In this document: positions 55,712 to 64,000 of the stretch, piece after piece
Layout: each line of letters starts with the position of its first letter
How positions within the stretch are numbered: position 1 is the first letter of the stretch
NCBI GenBank assembly: GCA_015698045.1
Contig: BLAL01000012.1
Span: 2,232,001-2,296,000, forward strand
DNA: 64,000 nucleotides
Direction: 5' to 3'
Source: Rhizophagus clarus
Taxonomy: Eukaryota; Glomeromycota; Glomeromycetes; Glomerales; Glomeraceae
Position numbers and translations under genes: made by a program
The notes under the pieces: generated by a model
The model's database searches: none
What the model saw: only the letters and a program-made list of their open reading frames with translations
Told to the model about the DNA's origin: nothing

Positions 55712-57472
55712 AGGACCCCGAACAATACTAATGTATAAAGGCAGGGTCATGTGACTTGCCGATCTAATCAGATAATCTGAATATCCGATCATTTTTTTTA
55801 ATCATTTATCAGTTTATTTTTGTAGTGTTGCCGGACGAAAGGCACGACCGGACTTTTGGAATTAAGGTAAGGGAGGGGTTGGGGAAGGTGTTTCGTTGTT
55901 TTTTTTTTAATTAATTAAGTATTAACTTTTTTTTTACTTTTTGTAGTGTTGCCGGACGAAAAGCACGACCGGACTTTTGGAATTAAGGTAAGGGAGGGTG
56001 AGAAATGTTTTTCGGTGTTTTTTTTAACTAATTAATTAATTATTTTTTATTTTTATTTTTTGTAGTGTTGCCGGACGAAAGGCACGACCGGACTTTTGGA
56101 ATTAAGGTAAGGGAGGGGTTGGGGGAGGTGTTTCGTTGTTTTTTTTTTAATTAATTTAAGTATTAACTTTTTTTTTACTTTTTGTAGTGTTGCCGGACGA
56201 AAAGCACGACCGGACTTTTGGAATTAAGGTAAGGGAGGGTGGGGAAGTGTTTTTCGGTGTTTTTTTTAACTATTTAATTAATTATTTTTTTTTTATTTTT
56301 TTGTAGTGTTGCCGGACGAAAAGCACGACCGGACTTTTGGAATTAAGGTAAGGGAGGGTGGTGAAGTGTTCTTCGGTGTTTTTTTTAACTATTTAATTAA
56401 TTATTTTTTTTTTATTTTTTTGTAGTGTTGCCGGACGAAATGCACGACTGGACTTTTGGAATTAAGGTAAGGGAGGGGTTGGGGGAGGTGTTTCGTTGTT
56501 TTTTTTTAATTAATTAAGTATTAACTTTTTTTTTTACTTTTTGTAGTGTTGCCAGACGAAAAGCACGACTGGACTTTTGGAATTAAGGTAAGGGAGGGTT
56601 GGGGGAGGTGTTTCGTTGTTTTTTTTTAATTAATTAAGTATTAACCTTTTTTTTTATTTTTTTGTAGTGTTGCCGGACGAAAGGCACGACCGGACTTTTG
56701 GAATTAAGGTAAGGGAGGGTGGGGGAAGTGTTTTTCGGTATTTTTTTTAACTAATTAATTGTTTTTTTTTTATTTTTTTGTAGTGTTGCCGGACGAAAAG
56801 CACGACCGGACTTTTGGAATTAAGGTAAGGGAGGGTGGGGAAGTGTTTTTCGGTGTTTTTTTTAACTATTTAATTAATTATTTTTTTTTTATTTTTTTGT
56901 AGTGTTGCCGGACGAAAAGCACGACCGGACTTTTGGAATTAAGGTAAGGGAGGGTTGGGGGAGGTGTTTCGTTGTTTTTTTTTTAATTAATTAAGTATTG
57001 ATTTTTTTTTTATTTTTTGTAGTGTTGCCGGACGAAAAGCACGACCGGACTTTTGGAATTAAGGTAAGGGAGGGTGGGTGAAGTGTTTTTCGGTATTTTT
57101 TTTAACAAATTAATTATTTTTTTTTTATTTTTTGTAGTGTTGCCGGGCGAAAAACACGACCGGACTTTTGGAATTAGGGTATTAAAACCCGAAAAAGAAT
57201 AATAAAAATAAATAAATTTGGTATAAAATACCGAAAAAAAGTGAAAAAATAAATAAAATAAAATAAATTTTGGTAAATACCGAGTAATTTAATTTACCGA
57301 AATTAGTATTTTTTAAAAATAAATCCACGTATATCTATTATAAACTCTACACAAACATAATATCCCAAATTGACCGATCTACGCAAACTCAATTTGTAGG
57401 TTTAAAAAGTAATTTCATATAAACTCTACGCAAACCCGTATGTGAGTTATATTGGTATTATTCGGGGTCCTG
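55712..57472. mobile_element. nested terminal-inverted-repeat element carrying the micro-exon array
   Basis: The termini are AGGACCCCGAA(C/T)AATAC at 55712 and its complement ending at 57472, with GTAATTAC on both sides (55704-55711 and 57473-57480). Because GTAATTAC is itself palindromic, it could be part of the termini rather than a target duplication. The interior holds 12 copies of the splice-flanked 41-bp block and a 3' zone of AATACCGAAAAA words. No protein is encoded. Confidence 0.75.
55826..57178 (+). repeat. 12-copy tandem array of 41-nt blocks flanked by splice signals
   Basis: Copies start at 55826, 55947, 56066, 56188, 56307, 56426, 56547, 56668, 56784, 56903, 57023 and 57138 (period 115-122). 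Each begins TGTTGCCGGACG, contains GCACGACCGGACTTTTGG and ends GAATTAAG. The block is preceded by a long T-run and TTTTTGTAG and followed by GTAAGGGAGGG: an acceptor, a micro-exon and a donor. The 74-81 nt spacers have local intron length and vary more than the block, mainly in T-run length; some hold TATTAAC before the T-run. The last copy has a changed donor (AGGGTATT). Joined blocks have a stop in frame, so the array is unlikely to encode protein. Confidence 0.85.
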
Positions 57473-57919
57473 TAATTACCGTAAATATTATTGGTAGTTA
57501 CTGCAACCACATGATGTCCAACCCTCCTTAAACACACTAAAGAAATACGTTTCGCAACATTTTTTTATTAATATTGCGTTGCAAAACGCATTTTTTTATT
57601 TAAAATTCAACAAATCAAACCAAATCACAAATCTATTTGAATGAATTTGATTTGATTTGAATTTGAATTTGATTTGAATCGAATCAAATTTAAATCAAAT
57701 CAAATCAAATTCAAATCAAATTTCAAATCAGATTTGAATGGTTTGATTCAAATCCAAATTCAAACTTTTCAGATTTGATTTGATCAAATCAAATTTCAAA
57801 TCTAACCTGATTTGGTCTAATTTGATTTGTGCGGAACACTAGATATTATCACGATATCATAGTAAAAAGTTGCATCGTCGTCGTTAAGTTAGTCGTAACT
57901 ATATCTATTCGTTATTGAT

Positions 57920-58745
57920 TAGTACGATATCTCTGCGATCACTATACAACATTTATTTAACATTGTAACTGTATCGTAGCAATATCATATTAATATCGAA
58001 TTAATATTGCTAAAGTATTATGATATTTATTTGATATCGTAACTATATCGTAGCAATATCATATTAATATCGAATTAATATTGCTAAAGTATTATGATAT
58101 TTATTTGATATCGTAACTATATCGTAGCAATATTATATTAACATCGAATTAATATTGCTAAAGTATTATGATATTTATTTGATATCGTAACTATATCGTA
58201 GCAATATTATATTAACATCGAATTAATATTGCTAAAGTATTATGATATTTATTTGATATCGTAACTATATCGTAGCAATATTATATTAACATCGAATTAA
58301 TATTGCTAAAGTATTATGATATTTATTTGATATTGTAACTATATCGTAGCAACATTATATTAACATCAAATTAATATTACCAAAGTATTATAACATTTAT
58401 TCGATATCGTAACTATATTGTAAAGATAATATATTGACATCAAATTAACATTTCCAAAGTATTATAACATTTATTTGATATCGTAACTATATCGTAAAGA
58501 TAACATATTAACATCAAATTAACATTGCAAAGTATTATAACATTTATTAGATATTGTAGCCATATTGTAGCGATATCATATTAACATCAAATTAATATTA
58601 CAAAAATGTTTTTACATTTATTTAACATCATAACTATATCATAGAAATATCATATTAATATCAAATTAACATTGCTAAAGTATTATAATATTTATTTGAT
58701 ATCATAACTACATCATAGTAATTTCATAAATTACATCACAAAAAC
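57920..58745. repeat. 74-bp minisatellite, about 11 copies
   Basis: GTAACTATATCGTAGCAATA recurs at 57965, 58039, 58113, 58187, 58261, 58335, 58409 and 58483, spaced exactly 74 bp; later copies (58556, 58630) are more diverged. Similarity falls from left to right, so copying was probably recent on the left. Confidence 0.9.
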
Positions 58746-58749
58746 GATT

Positions 58750-59313
58750 TTATATTAAATTTAAAAAAAATATAAAAAAAAACAATCATGATTAATATAA
58801 TATACACTTTATAAAATATATTTAAAATTTAAATTTAATACATAACCTTGGGATAATGGTTAAAGCAGGTAATCTCCGGGATTTTGAGAAAAAATAAAAA
58901 TAATAATATTTTTAACGTTAGCTCTTTAAATTTGGAAGTGTTAATTCTTAAAACCATAATATTATAAAAAAAAAATGCTGGCTGCTACGACTGACGCCAC
59001 CCCAGACAAAGTAATTGGCGGCAGAAAATGTCATAAAATATCCAGCCCTATTTCATAACATTTTCCTCCAGGCTAAGCAAATATTACAAAAGAAAGCTCA
59101 AATATATTCAGCAATTTGAACATAGCATTTGAGAATACATTCTAACTCTCTTAAGTAATACCACAGTCTAACAAAGAAAGACTCAAACTATACCCTATTG
59201 TAAAGAAAGTACATAACCAATTCCTCCTACAGAACCAGTAGACTTTACGAATATGGTAGAGTCCAAAAAAATATGAAAAATATGTGTATATGACATTTTC
59301 ATACCTGCTTAAT
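58750..59313. other. intergenic, no gene
   Basis: AT-rich with a less AT-rich patch at 58975-59050 (CTACGACTGACGCCACCCC). No feature could be named. Confidence 0.45.
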
Positions 59314-59702
59314 GGTTTCACTATTTATTTGAAAGTAGTTTTTTTGTCTTATGCGTTTTTTGGCAAACGGTCTTCGTGTTGGTGGCTATATCGAATATAA
59401 ACCAAAATGCCAAAGTATTGTTAATATTGTAAAAGATAAGTAAAGTAAAAGAGAGAAGAAGAAAATACCATAAAGTGTTAAAATATAAGACAAGTACAAT
59501 ATTCGGCTTCACCATTTATTTAAAAGTAGTTTTTTTGTCTTATACGTTTTTTTGGCGAACGGTCTTTGTGTTGGTGGCTATATCATATATATAAATTAAA
59601 ATGCCAAAGTATTGTTAATATTGTAAAAGATAAGTAAAGTAACTTGGATAAAAGAGAAAAGAAGAAAATACCGTAAAGTGTTAAGACAAGTATAATATTT
59701 AA
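59314..59702. repeat. 191-bp tandem duplication
   Basis: 59314-59504 and 59505-59702 are near copies. Both contain AAGTAGTTTTTTTGTCTTAT, GGTCTT(C/T)GTGTTGGTGGCTA and CAAAGTATTGTTAATATTGT. The unit lies 190 bp beyond the 3' end of the Tnp2-like gene. Confidence 0.85.
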
Positions 59703-59892
59703 GAAGAGAGAAGTTTATTTTTGAAAATAAACAAAACATTACGAATTTTAGCTATTTTAGATCTCACATGCATGTAAACAAATCAATTTTGATTGGTTAA
59801 TTTTAATATATTACATCATGCATAATGATTAATGTGATTTTATTGGTTAATTTTAAAACTGACACAAATTATATATTTATATAATCAAACAA

Positions 59893-62800
59893 TTATACGG
59901 CTGTAAAATAAAAATTATTTTTTATCCAAATTCTATTTGTGGTATCATGATTAGGTAGTTGGCACCTTTCTGAATTACAATTATGAATAAAATGTACTTT
60001 TTGAAAATTATCTATTACAGTAATTGGAAAAATGCGTCTCCATTTATTTCCTATTGCTTGAAGGCGGTAAAGTGGACATTTTTATACTGAATGTTCAGCT
60101 CCAGTATCCTCAAACCAATCTACAACAATAAAGGCATAATATTTGTCATTATTACTTTTATGTCGAAAGATACCCTTGATAACTGCATAAGATTCTTCGT
60201 GATCTTCTTCATAAATTGTGATAAAATCACCAAGGTGTAAGTAGACTTTTGAAAGGATACCACTTTCTTCTTCAAATGTATATGATGCCAATTTGTACCA
60301 ACTAGTTGAAACATTCATAAGTGCTGCCTCAAATTTCATATCCACATAAGATAAAAACAACTCAGTTTTAAAACTATGCAAAGTTAAGAGAAGTGAATCA
60401 CGTTCCTGCTTTGACATTCTTTTTTTTAAGGAAATATTGGAAATAAAATTTACCGGTGAAACAACTAAAATAAAGATCAGATACATGTGAAAAAATAAAT
60501 ATAAAGTATATATTATATTATATTATACTATTACTACTATCTTACCTTTTGTGTCATCATTATCTTGAGCTTGTTCTTCAATTGAATATTTATCCTCTGT
60601 AACATACCAGTTCAGAAATAATTGGCCAAAATTTGAATTTGTAAATCCAGTACAAGATCTATTAAATCTTGGATCTATACCACCATCTGCTAAATGTCGA
60701 ATTGCAAATAGAGTATTGTAACGTTTTAATAAATCCAAATCTATGTTTTTGCAATTAGTCTTTGGTACCATTCCTTTAAATATACGATGAACCATTTCTT
60801 TTATACCCACTTGGGTATTAGTAAGTGTCCCAAAGGTTTTAGCATGCATCAAAAGATGCATATTAACGTGTATATTCGGTAAATTAACAAAACTAACAAA
60901 AACCTATAAAAAAATAAAATAATATTAATTATTTAAAAATTATTTCCATATTCTGAATTTCAAGTTTATAATTATACCTTTGGAAGGATTGAAAACTCTT
61001 CTTCAAGACATTGCTGTAATTCCTCATAGTTATCTGACGTAAATTCCCTATTAAATACTGTTCTCATAGTTTTTGCAACATGTACCCAACAAGCTATAAT
61101 ATTTTTTGGTACTAAGCTAATTCGAGATGCATTAATTCTTTGTTAAATGGTAACTGCTTCATTACGCTTGAGACTTGATTCTTTTAAAAACTGATTTAGT
61201 AAAAATGGCATAATCATAGCTAATCTAAGTAGATCGGACATCATAAAACTATTGTAATGAGAAATAGGATTAGGTAAACGAGACCACTTTTTTGGGATTT
61301 CAAAATTTTTCCAAATTTTGATAAAATCATCTTCTCCTTTTCGTGAAAATAATTCACAAGTTAATTTTAACAGCTGACCAATCTTTCCCGCGGTGGCATG
61401 ATAAATGTCCTGCGGAGTCTGTAGATGTTTTTCTCACTTCAATTTATCTAAAATACTAGACGATGATCGTAAACCATATTCTGTACAAAGTTGGTCTCTT
61501 CTTGAAACTACAGATTCATGAGAAATTTTTGAAATTTCTTCATCTGTAATATGATGATAACGTAATGTTGTTATAATATCCTGATTATGAGCACTCTATG
61601 ATCCTTTATCAATTTTACAGGTACGACAACCTTTATTTGCATTATGTCTAAATTCATTTTAAAAAATTTTAATAATTGTTACAAAATAATGTTATTAAAA
61701 TTATTGATTAAATTGAGGATACCTCATTACTCTTGCCAAGTCGTTACCTTGGGGTAGATCTGCTGTGACAACGCCCAAACCGGCAATTACCCATACATCT
61801 TGTCCTTGAACAGTCATTATCTTCCCTTTCTCAAAATCTTTTATTTCTGAAATGAAAGGTACCATGAATTCGTTAAAATTTCTGCCAAACGGTACAAACC
61901 CGAGAACAAAATGATTTTTGATTAGCTTTCTTTGATGTGTTGGCATATTGCCAAACTGTATATAGACGCCACCTAAAGAGTGATATACATTTCTAAATGT
62001 ACCAAAATCATCATAATAAAGATCTAAAAATAACTTATAAACTGGCATAGATGACGATGGTGGGTTTCTAATAGAAATGTAATCAGATAGGTGTAGGTAT
62101 GAAAACTTTACGTCCCGAATACACCAATGGTCATTGCATTTATAAATTATTTCGCTAATCTGTAATGAATCTTTGGGAATATTTTGATGCTGAAACGTCA
62201 TTATTATAGCCGCTTTCTCTAAAATTTGAGAGGTCATTATGGTTAAAAATGGTTCGTCCTGTAACCATACTTCCCCAGTAATAAAACGACGTTGTCTTGA
62301 TAATTCTTTTAAATTTCCAGGTAAATCATTATAATTCAGGATTTTTTGAACTCGTAACTTATAATATTCATCATTTTTCAAAATTGCTCTCAATCTTCCA
62401 AGTTTTTTTTGGCCATTATCTTGGTAGTAGATAAAATCACCAGATCAGTACAAAACTATTTTATTAAAAGTAAATAATCAATGTTAATAAATCATAATTG
62501 TATCAAAATACATTATTTTATTACCTTCTGATATTAATATTTCATGTTGTCCAAAAAGTGGTGATTCACCCCATAAGTTTCCATGCCAAAATTCTGATTT
62601 TTTTTCGGAATCAATACCAGGTCCAAAATACATATGCTTCTTTAGCATCGGATTATTCAGAACACGCCATATAATTTCACTAATTGAGAGTTGATAGGAA
62701 AGCTTTGATCCTCGTGAAGTTGACGGAGTTTTTTTTGGTAAAATTTTAATAGACTTTGTTGTTATTGGTAGGAGAAGAAGACGTTTCCTCGATAATTGAA

Positions 62801-63467
62801 ATCTTCGGATATTTTTTATCACATGGGTAGGCTCAAATTGAGGATTATGAATGATATCGACAAGATCTTCATATGCTTTCGTAGAAACATTGTGCTTCTG
62901 AAGCCAACAAAATAGTGCCGTAGCCGTATAATTATTAAAGTACGGTGCAAATTCACCATCACAGGATGGTATCTCGTCTTTATCCAAAGCTTCAATAATT
63001 TGATGTATTTCTTTCTCTTCGCCATTACGTTCCTCTTCATCATTATTACGTTCCTCTTCCACTTCATTATCATCATTGTTACCTTCCCCTTCCTCCTCTT
63101 CATCATTGATTTCATTATCATCTACTTCCTCCTCTTCGCTATTGTAATCGTTGTCACTTTCTTCTTCCTCTTCAGTATCTGATGAATTTATATCATCTTG
63201 CGAAAATATCATCTCATCATTGTAGTGTTGAGGATTAATTGAATCATATGCATTATCATCATCATTATTGTCTTGAAAACTTAAATTACCATCTTCATAA
63301 TCATATTGAAAGTCCATGTCTTCGTTATCATTATCAGGTGAACGTACGGGTGAACGTATTGCTACTCTCTCGTCAGATTCTGTTGTCTCATTAGGGTTGC
63401 TGTAGGAAAACCAATTTCGAATTCGAATTGGTTTTATTGGTTCGATATGATTAAATCGTCTTCTCAT
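59893..63467 (-). pseudogene. second Tnp2-like transposase gene, 5 exons in frame, five nonsense codons
   Basis: Exons: 62525-63467, 61723-62455, 60978-61647, 60546-60903, 59893-60464, with GT-AG introns of 69, 75, 74 and 81 nt. The exons total 3276 nt, exactly 1092 codons, with no frameshift. The N-terminal third is Asp/Glu-rich. Then come SEFWHGNLWGESPLFGQHEI, YYDDFGTFRNVYHSLGGVY (candidate catalytic Asp pair), HFVLGFVPFG, and a Cys pair KGCRTCK. The last exon (LHLGDFITIYEEDHEESYAV) resembles a BAH-like fold. Five in-frame stops lie at 62445, 61596, 61434, 61143 and 60082, each fitting TGG, CGA or CAA changed by one transition. Assignment to the Tnp2/Plavaka class is tentative; it is a different subfamily from the gene at 159. 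Confidence 0.7.
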
Positions 63468-64000
63468 CTTTATAAAAAATTTAAGATATCTTAATTTAGA
63501 ATTTTATGATTCAATTAAAGCTTTAAATTATAAATACCTTTATATTATCAGCGTGTCGACAAAAAAAAAACCCCAAAAAAAAAGCAAAATAGTTGATCAA
63601 TTCGGTTAAAATCAATGCCGATTTTGTTATATATCTGTACCAGGTCATTAGCCAATTATTTACGGTATTCTCAAAACGGAGTAAATTAAGTTCGAATTAA
63701 GTTCTAATTATCGGTATATATTGATGTTCCGATGCCGATATTGATGTACAATTTTTTTAACTATAATGTAGTATACAAATCGGCAAAGAATTTTTATGTG
63801 GTAAGGTAGCGGTGAGAAGAATTTCTTTTTAAAAAAAAATTTTATGTGATCATATTCTTTTTTTTTAACAATTCATTTAAGACCACCGATTGTCTTCTTA
63901 TCTGTATTCACAATTTCACACATGGGATTATGCAAGGAAATTAAGAATTACTTTTATCGATTTGTATACAGTTAGTGAGTTAATTTATAATAAAAAAAAA
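63468..64000. other. upstream region of the second Tnp2-like gene
   Basis: AT-rich, no gene seen. It probably holds the promoter and 5' part of the transposon. No inverted match to the sequence beyond 59893 was recognised. Confidence 0.45.

Larger units (their letters stand above)
55433..57841. mobile_element. hAT-like element with exact 8-bp target duplication, 2.4 kb
   Basis: The termini are TAGTGTTCCGCA at 55433 and its complement ending at 57841, flanked by GATATTAT at 55425-55432 and 57842-57849. Subterminal zones are dense in AAATCAAATC / GATTTGATTTG words. Its insides are occupied by a second inserted element (55712-57472). No transposase is encoded. It is itself inserted in a sequence made of GATATT/ATCGTAAC words that continues as the 74-bp minisatellite. 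Confidence 0.88.

Noticed and set aside
55826..57178. CRISPR-like direct-repeat array
   Set aside because: The spacers are not unique; they are T-rich variants of one another, the host is eukaryotic and no cas genes are present.
58840..58900. tRNA-like or SINE-like segment near CCTTGGGATAATGG
   Set aside because: No cloverleaf could be formed and no B-box-like GGTTCGAATCC was found; no tRNA was recognised anywhere in the window.

Overview
The window is AT-rich eukaryotic DNA and looks like a fungal genome, most likely an arbuscular mycorrhizal fungus (Glomeromycotina, Rhizophagus-like). This is an inference from four things: short GT-AG introns of about 64-135 nt, a Crinkler gene with its ubiquitin-like header, several multi-copy protein families I associate with Rhizophagus, and very heavy repeat content. 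Only one clearly intact, conserved host gene is visible: an 11-exon EST1/SMG7-type gene at 35.7-39.5 kb on the minus strand. Almost everything else is mobile, mobile-associated or decayed.

Layout. 0-3.4 kb: a decayed Tnp2-like transposase gene. 3.4-6.2 kb: short repeats and the remnant of an unrecognised gene. 6.2-8.3 kb: three small genes, two of which have virus-flavoured motifs. 8.5-16.1 kb: a SAM plus PD-(D/E)XK-like gene, a Crinkler with P-loop NTPase and nuclease-like domains, a coiled-coil gene and a zinc-finger remnant. 17.6-19.6 kb: a RING-finger gene and a degenerate relative. 20.1-32.3 kb: a Maverick/Polinton-like block with a Gag-retropepsin gene, an HTH-like gene, a coiled-coil membrane protein, an A32-type packaging ATPase, an rve integrase and a protein-primed DNA polymerase B. 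The polymerase gene is split by a 635-bp element with perfect 8-bp target duplications. 32.4-35.7 kb: palindromic repeats and AT-rich DNA. 35.7-39.5 kb: the SMG7-like gene. 39.5-59.9 kb: a non-genic repeat landscape with nested terminal-inverted-repeat elements, a decayed hAT transposase, satellites, and three arrays of exon/intron-like modules. 59.9-63.5 kb: a second Tnp2-like gene whose five exons still join in frame.

Two themes stand out. First, in nearly every mobile gene the premature stops look like single C:G to T:A changes in Gln, Arg or Trp codons, often with the frame otherwise preserved; the SMG7-like gene has none in 995 codons. This suggests transition-biased decay (methylcytosine deamination or a RIP-like process). 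Second, three tandem arrays (45.9-46.9, 48.3-50.1 and 55.8-57.2 kb) repeat a short block of 34-57 nt, mostly near 40, bounded by splice-acceptor-like and splice-donor-like sequence, with spacers of typical fungal intron length. The best one has 12 copies and lies in a 1.76-kb element with inverted repeats, nested inside a 2.4-kb element with an exact 8-bp target duplication. I know of no described element of this kind; it is the best candidate here for something new.
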